Part shown: in pieces, positions 43,961 through 51,818 of the stretch | How positions within the stretch are numbered: position 1 is the first letter of the stretch | Layout: each line of letters opens with the position of its first letter | Assembly (NCBI RefSeq): GCF_011044175.1 | Contig: NZ_CP049057.1 | Span: forward strand, 2,929,501-2,993,500 | Source of the DNA: Rasiella rasia | Lineage (GTDB): Bacteria; Bacteroidota; Bacteroidia; Flavobacteriales; Flavobacteriaceae | DNA length: 64,000 nt | Direction of reading: 5' to 3' | Made by a program: the position numbers and the translations under genes | Notes under the pieces: generated by a model | What the model was told of the DNA's origin: nothing | What the model saw: the letters and a program-made list of their open reading frames with translations, nothing else | Databases searched by the model: none

Positions 43961-44000
43961 CATCTACTTACCTTTTACTGCTATAGTTAGCCTCTTGGCA

Positions 44001-45407
44001 TTATCCAAATGCAATAGCATCATCATGTAAGATTGCTTCTGTTTCTTTTTGTGTCATGGTTAATTTTTCACGAAGACTCATCTCTTCTGTTAATTTACCA
44101 TCGGCAATTAAATTTAAAATAGCCTTATCCTGAGCCCGTCCTTTTTTTAGTGCTTCAGAATATGTGATGCTTTCATTAAAGGTAACTAAGGAGTATTTGC
44201 TATAGTATTCTTGCGGAAATTCGGCTTCAAAAGCAGTTTCTAATTTTCTCTTTTTCTGAAATAAGGTACTAGCAGTATGTTCTTTCATTTCGTGAAAATT
44301 ATCTACTGCCAGGTCTGCAATGGCATCTGTATCCTTCTTTCTAGCTTCTTCATAGGCGTGAAAAACTGCTTTCCAATCGGTACTTTCGTTTTCTAACGTA
44401 TCTAGCACCTCGTTAAATACAACAACATCTTCAAAACTTGCATTCATACCTTGACCGTAAAATGGAACAATGGCATGCGCGGCATCTCCAAGTAACAGCG
44501 TTTTTCCGTAGCAGTTCCAAGGAGAACACTTTATAGTACCTAAAGGGCCCGTTGGATTTTCAAAAAATTCTGTGACCAGATTAGGCATTAGGGCAATGGC
44601 ATCTGGATATTCTTTGCTGAAATATTCTGTCACCATCTCTGGAGTAGTTAAATTATCGAAGCAATAGTCGCTATTGGCGTAAGGCAGGAATAAGGTGACG
44701 GTAAAACTGCCATCTAAATTTGGTAGTGCAATTAGCATGTCTTCGCCACGTGGCCAGATATGAAGTGCATTCATAGTTGTTCGATACCCACCACCGTCTG
44801 CAGCTGGTATGGTGATTTCTTTATACCCATGGGTGAGCCATTCTTGAGAAAAACTAAACAGGAACTTTTTATGGTTAAACATACTTTTACGAACCACAGA
44901 CCCTGCGCCATCGGTACCTAGAACAATATCTCCTTGAAAGGTCACATCTTCTCCTGTTGTATAGTCCTTGAATGTGGCAGACGCGCTCTCTAAATCTACA
45001 GATTTACAGCCTTTGTTAAAGATAATTTCAACATTAGGCATTTTTTCAGCTTCGTCTAACAAGAGCATGTTTAATCCAGGACGCGAGATAGAATTGATAT
45101 ATTCGTTTTCTCTGCCGCTATATTTACTTAAAAAAGTATTTCCTTCTTTGTCATGAATCATGCGTCCCAACATTGGAATACACAATTTTTTTGCAGCTTC
45201 TTCAACACCTGCGAGTCTTAGCCCTTTGAGCCCACGATCACTTAGTGCTAAGTTAATGGAACGTCCTGCGTCTTGGAGTTGTTTTCGTAAGTCTGGGCGT
45301 TTTTCAACAAGGGTTACTGTATAGCCTCGCTGCGCCATTCTTAATGCTAAGAGGCTTCCGCAGAGCCCTGCACCAATAATTAGTATGTTTTGATCTTTAT
45401 TCAACAT
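44001..45407 (-). CDS. kmo: Kynurenine 3-monooxygenase
   Basis: 468 residues, typical bacterial KMO. FAD-binding GAGLCGSLLALRMAQRG at the N-terminus, VEKRPDLRK, RSINLALSDRGLKGLRLAG (KMO-specific), VLGTDGAGSVVRKSM and GDAAHAIVPFYGQGMNASFEDV. It hydroxylates kynurenine to 3-hydroxykynurenine with NADPH and O2. The C-terminus is a membrane-proximal helical segment. Flanked on both sides by palindromic elements B and C, so it may have its own RNA processing or expression level within the cluster. Confidence 0.95.
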   Translation of the reverse strand: MLNKDQNILIIGAGLCGSLLALRMAQRGYTVTLVEKRPDLRKQLQDAGRSINLALSDRGLKGLRLAGVEEAAKKLCIPMLGRMIHDKEGNTFLSKYSGRENEYINSISRPGLNMLLLDEAEKMPNVEIIFNKGCKSVDLESASATFKDYTTGEDVTFQGDIVLGTDGAGSVVRKSMFNHKKFLFSFSQEWLTHGYKEITIPAADGGGYRTTMNALHIWPRGEDMLIALPNLDGSFTVTLFLPYANSDYCFDNLTTPEMVTEYFSKEYPDAIALMPNLVTEFFENPTGPLGTIKCSPWNCYGKTLLLGDAAHAIVPFYGQGMNASFEDVVVFNEVLDTLENESTDWKAVFHAYEEARKKDTDAIADLAVDNFHEMKEHTASTLFQKKRKLETAFEAEFPQEYYSKYSLVTFNESITYSEALKKGRAQDKAILNLIADGKLTEEMSLREKLTMTQKETEAILHDDAIAFG

Positions 45408-45414
45408 AGTTGTT

Positions 45415-45487
45415 TGGTCTAGCGCAGTCGAGACCTTAATTTATGTTATCTCAGTTTTCTTAAACCACTCGACTGCGCTCGAGGGAA
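45415..45487. repeat. Palindromic intergenic element, copy C
   Basis: TGGTCTAGCGCAGTCGAGACCTT, middle with TTATCTCAGTTTTCTTAAA, then CCACTCGACTGCGCTCGAGGGAAC. About 85 percent the same as copy B by eye. Lies between the kynU and KMO genes. Confidence 0.88.
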
Positions 45488-45497
45488 CTTTGTTGTT

Positions 45498-46754
45498 TTA
45501 TAAAACCTTCTTTAATCGCTGTACAAATTCAAAAACATCTTCAAAGCTGTTGTAGAGCGGTGCTGGAGCTACGCGAATTACATCGGGTTCGCGCCAATCA
45601 CTAATTACTCCGGTTTTTGTAAGCTTTGTATGTGTCTCTTTGTTTGCACTTTTTAATTGAATACTTAACTGACACCCGCGTTCTTCTGGATTACTTGGGG
45701 TAATGATATTAATAGCATCATTTTCTAGGTCATGCAACAAAAACTCTAGGTAGCCCGTAAGCTTTATCGATTTCTTACGTAGCTTATTAAATCCAGCATC
45801 TGCAAATACAGCTAAACTGGCTCTAATAGCAGCCATACTTAAGATAGGCGGATTGCTTAATTGCCAACCTTCGGCACCTTGTAGTGCGTCAAACTCATGG
45901 CGCATATTGAAACGCGTCTCTTTGTTATGTCCCCACCAGCCGGTAAACCGGTTTAATTTGTCGTTGTTTGCATGGCGCTCATGCACAAAACAACCACCCA
46001 GACTTCCTGGTCCGCTGTTTAAGTATTTATAGCTACACCAGACAGCGAAATCTGCTCCTGTTTCGTGCAGTTTTGGCTCAATATTACCAGCGCCGTGTGC
46101 CAAATCGAATCCAACTTTGCAGCCATACTTATGGCCGAGTTCTGTAATTTTTTTTAGTGGAAAATGCTGTCCGCTATAGTAATTGGTACTTCCAATCATT
46201 AATAAGGCCACTTGATCTCCCTGTTCTGCCATGATTTGTTCTAAATCTTCAAAACGGCAAAGGTCTTCTCCCGCTCTGGGTTTCCATAGAATAAGTCCGT
46301 CTGATGGATCGAACCCATGGAATTTCAACTGACTTTCAACAGCGTATTTGTCGCTTGGAAATGCATCGCTTTCCACGATGATTTTGTATTTGGAGGGGGT
46401 GGGCTGATAAAAACTTACCATCATTAAGTGTAAGTTAGTGGTAAGGGTGTTCATCATTACTACTTCACTAGGTTTTGCACCTACGATAGATGCCATGGTT
46501 TCGGTGAGAAATTCGTGATAAGGAAGCCATGGATTTTCAGCATCTGTATGACCTTCAACTCCATGTTTTGCCCAATCATTTAATTCTTGTTGGATATACT
46601 CTTGTGTTAATTTAGGTTGCAACCCTAGAGAATTTCCGCAGAGATAAATCAGATTATTGCCTTGTGTGTCTTTTGGTAAAAGAAACTCCTCCCTAAAGTG
46701 TTTTAACGGGTCCTCGGCGTCACATTGTTGTGCAAATTGAAGCGTATGCTGCAT
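45498..46754 (-). CDS. kynU: Kynureninase
   Basis: 418 residues. LIYLCGNSLGLQPKLTQ, GFDLAHGAGNIEPKLHETGADFAVWCSYKYLNSGPG (Lys binding PLP) and GGCFVHERH are kynureninase signatures; FTGWWGHNKETRFNM is also family-specific. It splits 3-hydroxykynurenine to 3-hydroxyanthranilate and alanine. The ATG shares one base with the DUF6503 stop (TAATG), so translation is coupled to the first gene of the cluster. The enzyme for the next step, 3-hydroxyanthranilate 3,4-dioxygenase, is not in the window. Confidence 0.96.
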   Translation of the reverse strand: MQHTLQFAQQCDAEDPLKHFREEFLLPKDTQGNNLIYLCGNSLGLQPKLTQEYIQQELNDWAKHGVEGHTDAENPWLPYHEFLTETMASIVGAKPSEVVMMNTLTTNLHLMMVSFYQPTPSKYKIIVESDAFPSDKYAVESQLKFHGFDPSDGLILWKPRAGEDLCRFEDLEQIMAEQGDQVALLMIGSTNYYSGQHFPLKKITELGHKYGCKVGFDLAHGAGNIEPKLHETGADFAVWCSYKYLNSGPGSLGGCFVHERHANNDKLNRFTGWWGHNKETRFNMRHEFDALQGAEGWQLSNPPILSMAAIRASLAVFADAGFNKLRKKSIKLTGYLEFLLHDLENDAINIITPSNPEERGCQLSIQLKSANKETHTKLTKTGVISDWREPDVIRVAPAPLYNSFEDVFEFVQRLKKVL

Positions 46755-47446
46755 TATTTTTTTACTGAAATGTTAGTGAAATATAATTTGAAACCGCCAG
46801 TGCTGTCTTGATGCATTGTAGCAAGCTTCAAACCGTTAAAATCTTTGTAATCTTCAAAAGTTGTTATCATTGAAGGCTCGTTACTATTTCCTTCTCTAAA
46901 AATCCATTCTTGAACCATGAAGTTGTCGTCATAGAAAAAATCGTACGCATCTCCAGGGGTATAACCACCTTCGTCACCATAAGTAATAGTAAGTTTGTTA
47001 AGAGTGTCCTGCGAGATAGGAGCTAGGGCTTTCTCTGTTTCAGAAATGTTTGTTCCCTCGTCCCACACTAATTTATAGGGAGCTAATAACCAATAACTAT
47101 CATTAATAAAGCCGCCATCGGTTTTCATGCTTGTGCTATCCATTTCTTTTCGGTTGTATGAAATAGTATCGGTAGCAGTTTTCAAGGTAACATCATGCGA
47201 CTTAGGACTCCAAATCCAAGAACGCTCGAAGTGTTTTTCTCCTCGATCTACATTAAAGGTAAAACTAATCTCGGAGACATCTTTCCAGTACAACAGTCCG
47301 TTTTTATGTGCTATAATTTCAGCGGTGGATAGTACTGGATTTGCATCATGGTCTGGTATAAACTCTAGTCTATCATTGTTTTTAGCTGTGTCATTGCAGC
47401 TAAAAAGGGTGCTAATACACATTATTAAGAGAAGAGTTCTGGTCAT
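46754..47446 (-). CDS. DUF6503 family lipoprotein
   Basis: The ATG at 47446 gives MTRTLLLIMCISTLFSC, a clean lipoprotein signal (Cys17); an earlier in-frame start at 47527 would place 27 odd residues before it. 230 residues follow the DUF6503 pattern as I know it: AEIIAHKNGLLYWKDVSEISFTFNV, WIWSPKSHDVTL and FINDSYWLLAPYKLVWDEG. Function unknown; exported and lipid-anchored. First gene of the kynurenine cluster, overlapping kynU by one base, so its presence in that operon is not accidental by arrangement, but its role there is unclear. Confidence 0.83.
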   Translation of the reverse strand: MTRTLLLIMCISTLFSCNDTAKNNDRLEFIPDHDANPVLSTAEIIAHKNGLLYWKDVSEISFTFNVDRGEKHFERSWIWSPKSHDVTLKTATDTISYNRKEMDSTSMKTDGGFINDSYWLLAPYKLVWDEGTNISETEKALAPISQDTLNKLTITYGDEGGYTPGDAYDFFYDDNFMVQEWIFREGNSNEPSMITTFEDYKDFNGLKLATMHQDSTGGFKLYFTNISVKK

Positions 47447-47593
47447 AATGGTTGGTTTTATGTAAAAATAAGGAAAGTATTTTTGCGCACATAATTTTCG
47501 TTGGGTTATTGAAAGGAAAAAGCACAAGAATACCTTTAGTCAGTAGCTCATTTAACATATAATGTCTGTATGCGAACCTACATTGTGAAGGTG

Positions 47594-47635
47594 GTAAAAA
47601 CAAAGCCCTCCTAAATCATATAATTTAGGAGGGCT
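47594..47635 (-). terminator. Intrinsic terminator after the 42-residue lipoprotein gene
   Basis: AGCCCTCCTAAAT (47604-47616) pairs perfectly with ATTTAGGAGGGCT (47623-47635), loop CATATA. Read on the minus strand it is followed by TTTGTTTTTACC, a T-rich tail, at 47594-47603. Confidence 0.85.
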
Positions 47636-47655
47636 ATACTTAAAAAACGCAACGT

Positions 47656-47784
47656 TTAATCTACTGCATCTTCAACGTCATCTACAACTTTTTCTACAGT
47701 CGATTTTTCTCTACAACTTATCATAGAAGTTGCTGTTGCTGTTAATAATCCTGCTGCTAATAAAAATGTGAATACTTTTTTCAT
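47656..47784 (-). CDS. Very small lipoprotein (42 residues)
   Basis: The minus strand from ATG 47784 reads MKKVFTFLLAAGLLTATATS, then MISCREKSTVEKVVDDVEDAVD and a TAA stop. The hydrophobic signal ends in MISC, a usable lipobox with Cys24, so the mature peptide is only ~19 residues, highly acidic. A terminator follows directly. Similar tiny lipoproteins occur in flavobacteria in my recollection, without known function. The next small gene upstream is on the same strand. Confidence 0.7.
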   Translation of the reverse strand: MKKVFTFLLAAGLLTATATSMISCREKSTVEKVVDDVEDAVD

Positions 47785-47823
47785 GTTATGGTTTTTGTGT
47801 TAATTAACAAATGTGTTGCTGTT

Positions 47824-47982
47824 TTATGGCCTACGCCCTGTAGCCAATCGATATAGAATTCCGATAACGGCTAATACTAATAGTATATGAATTAAACTAC
47901 CTACCGCTTCTCCAAATCCGAAATACCCTACAAGCCAACCGATGATTAGAATGACTACAATAAGCCAGATTATGTCTCTCAT
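47824..47982 (-). CDS. Small membrane protein, lmo0937/DUF5670-like (52 residues)
   Basis: The minus strand from ATG 47982 reads MRDIIWLIVVILIIGWLVGY, then FGFGEAVGSLIHILLVLAVI and GILYRLATGRRP. Two membrane helices with G-x-LIHILL-x-LAVI in the second, the hallmark of the DUF5670/lmo0937 family of ~50-residue membrane proteins seen in many phyla, often stress-linked. A TATCTTTA box lies about 28 bases upstream. It precedes the 42-residue lipoprotein by 39 bases on the same strand, so they may share a transcript. Confidence 0.82.
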   Translation of the reverse strand: MRDIIWLIVVILIIGWLVGYFGFGEAVGSLIHILLVLAVIGILYRLATGRRP

Positions 47983-48176
47983 GATTTTAGTTTTAATGGT
48001 TATATGTTATTAAAGATACATGAAGTTACTGCGAAACAATATTCTTTAACCCAGTGTTAACCTAGTTTGTTAAAGAGGTGCTAATGTACGATTGTATATT
48101 TTCTGAAACTCTAGCTTTGTACCTCGTTAGAATAGAAAAATTTAACTTCTTATCTTTATAAGATATTTTAAGCATC

Positions 48177-48974
48177 ATGAACTACCAAAAAGAATTTGAG
48201 ACCAATAGAGAAACTTGGAATAAGAAAGTAGCAATTCACGCACAAAGCACGTTTTATGATATAGACGCTTTTAAGAAAGGAAAATCTAGTTTAAATAAGT
48301 ATGAACTAGAAGCGCTAGGAGATGTTTCAGGAAAGAGCTTGCTGCATTTGCAATGTCATTTTGGCCAAGACACCCTTAGCTGGAGTAGGATGGGGGCTAA
48401 GTGTACCGGAGTCGATATTTCAGAAGAGGGCATAAAATTGGCAAAAGCGCTCGCACAGGAGTTAAAGGAGGACGCAACGTTTGTATGTTGTAATGTATTA
48501 GACACTTCGGCACATATTTCTGAGTCTTTCGACATTGTAATTACAAGTTATGGCACCATAGGTTGGTTGCCCGATCTTGCTCCATGGGCTCAAATGATTG
48601 CTGAAAGGTTAAAACCTGGAGGCATATTTTATATAGTAGAGTTTCACCCAATAGCCTGGATGTATGACTATACGGTTTCTCCGCCAGAACTCAAGTATGG
48701 CTATCAACAAAAGGAAACTATTTATGATGAGTACCAAGGTACATATGCAGATGAAACTGCCAATATAATTAGTAAAGAATATGGCTGGAATCATAGCCTA
48801 GGCGAAGTAGTAACAAGTCTTGCTAATGCTGGGCTCACTATAGAGTTTTTAAAAGAACACGAAGCATCTCCTTACAACGTGTTTCCTGATTTAGTAAAGA
48901 ATGCCGAAAATTTATATGAAGTACCAAACGGGCGCTACCCACTATTGTTTGAGGTAAAAGCAAAGAAGAATTAA
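48177..48974 (+). CDS. Class I SAM-dependent methyltransferase
   Basis: 265 residues, no signal peptide. GKSLLHLQCHFGQDTLSWSRMGAKCTGVDISEEGIKLAKALA is SAM motif I with the acidic VDIS; FDIVITSYGTIGWLPDL and RLKPGGIFYIVEFHP are motifs II and III. It belongs to the Methyltransf_11/25 group. Substrate unknown; the family includes small-molecule methylases. Monocistronic between divergent neighbours; a TATCTTTA box sits about 18 bases before the ATG. Confidence 0.88.
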   Translation: MNYQKEFETNRETWNKKVAIHAQSTFYDIDAFKKGKSSLNKYELEALGDVSGKSLLHLQCHFGQDTLSWSRMGAKCTGVDISEEGIKLAKALAQELKEDATFVCCNVLDTSAHISESFDIVITSYGTIGWLPDLAPWAQMIAERLKPGGIFYIVEFHPIAWMYDYTVSPPELKYGYQQKETIYDEYQGTYADETANIISKEYGWNHSLGEVVTSLANAGLTIEFLKEHEASPYNVFPDLVKNAENLYEVPNGRYPLLFEVKAKKN

Positions 48975-49060
48975 ATGAAGAATTATTTCGGCAAATGCAT
49001 CGGTAAAATAATAATGTAAGAACTACCACTACTGATGCAAATCTTTCACATCATGAAGCC

Positions 49061-49741
49061 TTAATGCGACCCTTCTTTCAATAACTGCGGAAATTTCTTC
49101 TGAAAACGTCTTAATCTAGGAACAGATACATTTAGAATGTATGGGTGATTCGGATTTAGACGTTCGAAATTTTGATGATACCCTTCCCCAATCCAAAATT
49201 TTTGAAAGGGTAAAACTTGTGCAGCAACCTTCCCTTCGCCTAACTTTGCTTCTAACGCAGCAATCTTTGTATCAATAATTTGTTTTTGAGTGTTGTTTTG
49301 GTAAAAAATGATGGAGCGGTATTGAGAGCCATTATCTGGTCCTTGGCCATTAACTTGAGTAATATTTTGCGAACCAAAATACACATCTACCAATTGACTA
49401 AAACTAACGATTTTCGGGTCATAAATGATTTCTACAGCTTCTGCATGTCCGGTTCTTCCGGTATTGCTAGATTCGTATGTGGGGTTTTCTGTATGGCCAC
49501 CGCTATACCCCGAAATAGACTCTTTTACCCCAGCTACGCTCTCATAGATTGCTTCAACACACCAAAAACAACCACTGGCAAAATATGCTTTTTCTAATCC
49601 GTTTTCTGACGGTACAACCACTGGGGTTTGATTGTTTTGAGCCTCTGCTTCTGCTTTCTTGTTATTCTCGTTAGACGATTGGCAAGATGCCTGTAATGAT
49701 ACAAGCGCCAAAGCGGCAAATAAATATAGTAGCCTTTTCAT
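49061..49741 (-). CDS. msrA: Peptide-methionine (S)-S-oxide reductase, lipoprotein form
   Basis: 226 residues. A lipoprotein signal (ALALVSLQASC, Cys20) and a charged linker precede the MsrA domain, so repair takes place on the outside of the inner membrane or at the outer membrane. Catalytic Cys58 lies in ASGCFWCVEAIYE; GYSGGHTENPTYE, TGHAEAVEIIYDP and DNGSQYRSIIFY are further hallmarks. It reduces Met-S-sulfoxide in exported proteins. No fused MsrB domain. Monocistronic. Start ATG 49741. Confidence 0.95.
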   Translation of the reverse strand: MKRLLYLFAALALVSLQASCQSSNENNKKAEAEAQNNQTPVVVPSENGLEKAYFASGCFWCVEAIYESVAGVKESISGYSGGHTENPTYESSNTGRTGHAEAVEIIYDPKIVSFSQLVDVYFGSQNITQVNGQGPDNGSQYRSIIFYQNNTQKQIIDTKIAALEAKLGEGKVAAQVLPFQKFWIGEGYHQNFERLNPNHPYILNVSVPRLRRFQKKFPQLLKEGSH

Positions 49742-49798
49742 AGTAACTTTAGTTTTTTAGTTAGGTCGTTTTAGAAATCATTCCTTTCAATAAAGTAC

Positions 49799-49830
49799 AA
49801 AAAAAAGCCTCCACAGTATGTGAAGGCTTT
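49799..49830 (-). terminator. Intrinsic terminator after the coiled-coil protein gene
   Basis: AAAGCCTCCACA and TGTGAAGGCTTT pair with one mismatch across a GTA loop; on the minus strand a T run follows. It lies 23 bases beyond the stop of the 49853-50635 gene. Confidence 0.78.
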
Positions 49831-49852
49831 GTTATAATTTTAGAAGCGCTGC

Positions 49853-50635
49853 TTATTTCATCTTAGCGAACATTGCTTCCATTTTCTCTTGCTCTTCGGT
49901 AGCCAATTCTGGATCAACCAAAATACGACCGCTATGCTCATCTGTGATGATCTTTTTACGAGAGGCAATTTCCATCTGTACTTGAGGTGGAATGGTAAAG
50001 AAAGAACCTCCTGAAGCTCCGCGTTCTACGGGCACAACAGCTAGACCATTTTTTACATTGCTTCGTATTCTTTTATATGCATTTACCAAACGCTCTTCAA
50101 TCTTCTTTTCGAATTTTTCAGACTCCTTAATAAGTGCTTTTTCTTCTTTTTCAGTTTCGGCTAAAATCTCATTTAGTTCACTTTGCTTATGCTTTAAGTG
50201 TTCTTTACGAGCCTCTAATCGTGCTACAGTTTCTTCTATTACAATAGATTTCTGCTCGATTTGTGCCTTAAATTCTTTAATGTGCTTTTCAGCCAATTGA
50301 ATTTCTAGTTCTTGAAATTCAACCTCTTTACTTAAAGAGTTGTACTCTCGGTTGTTACGAACGTTATCTTGCTGAGCAGTGTATTTTTTTATAAGAGACT
50401 TAGATTCTTCAATCCCGTTTTTCTTCTCTTTAATACTTTCTTCAATCACCTCAAGATCTGCCTTCAATTTGTCTAGGCGGGTGTTCATTCCAGCAACTTC
50501 ATCTTCTAAGTCTTCAACTTCTAATGGGAGTTCACCGCGTACGTTTCTAATTTCGTCTACTCGTGAGTCAATTAATTGTAGGTCGTACAAGGCTCTTAAC
50601 TTCTCTTCTACAGTGGTTTCTGTTTTTGTGGCCAT
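49853..50635 (-). CDS. Coiled-coil protein of the C4 zinc-ribbon family with the zinc ribbon degenerate
   Basis: 260 residues. Residues ~25-195 are a long coiled coil (repeated E/K heptads). The C-terminal segment matches the zf-RING_7/C4 zinc-ribbon family (NGLAVVPVERGASGGSFFTIPPQ, DEHSGRILVD). The four Cys positions that normally read CGGC and CxxCGR are here S-G-G-S and D-E-H-S, so no zinc can be held that way. I recall the same replacement in other flavobacteria, so it is likely a lineage trait, not a local mutation. The protein precedes nothing in an operon; nif3-like gene lies 3 bases upstream, so they are co-transcribed. Function unknown. Confidence 0.83.
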   Translation of the reverse strand: MATKTETTVEEKLRALYDLQLIDSRVDEIRNVRGELPLEVEDLEDEVAGMNTRLDKLKADLEVIEESIKEKKNGIEESKSLIKKYTAQQDNVRNNREYNSLSKEVEFQELEIQLAEKHIKEFKAQIEQKSIVIEETVARLEARKEHLKHKQSELNEILAETEKEEKALIKESEKFEKKIEERLVNAYKRIRSNVKNGLAVVPVERGASGGSFFTIPPQVQMEIASRKKIITDEHSGRILVDPELATEEQEKMEAMFAKMK

Positions 50636-50638
50636 AAA

Positions 50639-51733
50639 TTAAAAATAGCTAATAGGATTGGTGTTTGTTTGTGATAAAACGACTGCAAAATTAGTGATTT
50701 TTTTTGTAAGCACATCAACTAATAGGTCTTTTGTGTATTGTTCACTTTCATAATGCCCCACATCACAAAGTAAGATGGTTCCTTCGGCTTGATAAAAATC
50801 ATGGTATTTAAAGTCGGCCGAAACAAAAACATCTGCCCCTGCCGCCTTCGCAGCTGAAATGGCAAAACTTCCACTGCCGCCTAAAACCGCGATTTTCTGC
50901 ACCTTTTTATTGTGTTTGGCAGAATGCTTAATGACACCAGTTTTAAAAGTGTCTTTCAACTTAGTGAGTAGTTCTTCTTCGGAAATTTCCGCGGCAAGTT
51001 CTCCTATCATACCCATGCCAATATGCTGATGGGTATTATCTAATGTTATAGTTTCATAGGCAACTTCTTCGTAAGGATGTGAAGCAAATAGGGCAGATAT
51101 TACCGATGTCTCTATATGCTTCGGAAAAGTTACGCTTAATAGCGTTTCTGCTTCAAAACGAAGCTCCCCAGTTTCTCCTATCGTAGGTGCGCTTCCTTCT
51201 TCGCCTTGAAAGCTTCCGATGCCTTCTGAAGTAAAACTACACTGACTATAATTACCAATGGTTCCCGCACCGGCTTCAAAAAGTGCCGTTCTTACATGGT
51301 TTAAACTTTCAGTAGGTACATAGGTAGTTAACTTTTTTATAAGCTCTTTTTTGGGTAGTAAAACTCGCCGATTACTGAGACCTAACTTTTTGCATATCAT
51401 AGCGTTCACTCCATTCCATGAATTGTCTAAAGCTGTATGAATGGCAAAAATGGCAATATCATTTTTAATTGCTTTTTGAACTGTGCGCTCCACATACGTG
51501 GCTCCCGTTAATTTTTTAAGTCCAGAGAAAATAATAGGGTGGAAACTTACAATCATATTACAATTGTTTTGTATCGCTTCATCTACAACTGTCTCGAGTG
51601 TGTCTAAAGTAACTAAAATACCCGTTACGGTTGCTTTGCTGTTTCCTACTAGCAAACCTGTATTGTCAAAATCTTCTGTGTAGTGTAAAGGTGCGTATGC
51701 ATCTAAAATCTTAATAACATCCTTAACGGTCAT
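50639..51733 (-). CDS. Nif3-like dinuclear metal centre protein
   Basis: 364 residues, the long bacterial form with an inserted PII/CutA-like domain in the middle. IVSFHPIIFSGLKKLTG (His ligands), FAIHTALDNSWNGVNAMI (His/Asp) and LLCDVGHYESEQY (His, Glu) are the metal sites. Members bind two metal ions; the biochemical role is still uncertain, sometimes annotated GTP cyclohydrolase I type 2 homologue. Gap of 3 bases to the coiled-coil gene downstream. Divergent from lpxK, with TATCTTTA boxes on both sides of the gap. Confidence 0.93.
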   Translation of the reverse strand: MTVKDVIKILDAYAPLHYTEDFDNTGLLVGNSKATVTGILVTLDTLETVVDEAIQNNCNMIVSFHPIIFSGLKKLTGATYVERTVQKAIKNDIAIFAIHTALDNSWNGVNAMICKKLGLSNRRVLLPKKELIKKLTTYVPTESLNHVRTALFEAGAGTIGNYSQCSFTSEGIGSFQGEEGSAPTIGETGELRFEAETLLSVTFPKHIETSVISALFASHPYEEVAYETITLDNTHQHIGMGMIGELAAEISEEELLTKLKDTFKTGVIKHSAKHNKKVQKIAVLGGSGSFAISAAKAAGADVFVSADFKYHDFYQAEGTILLCDVGHYESEQYTKDLLVDVLTKKITNFAVVLSQTNTNPISYF

Positions 51734-51818
51734 AGGTTTTATAATTTAAGGTAAAGATAAGGGTTTATCATTTTTCGGTGTATTTGCTTTGGTAAACTTA
51801 TCTTTACATTTTAAAAGT

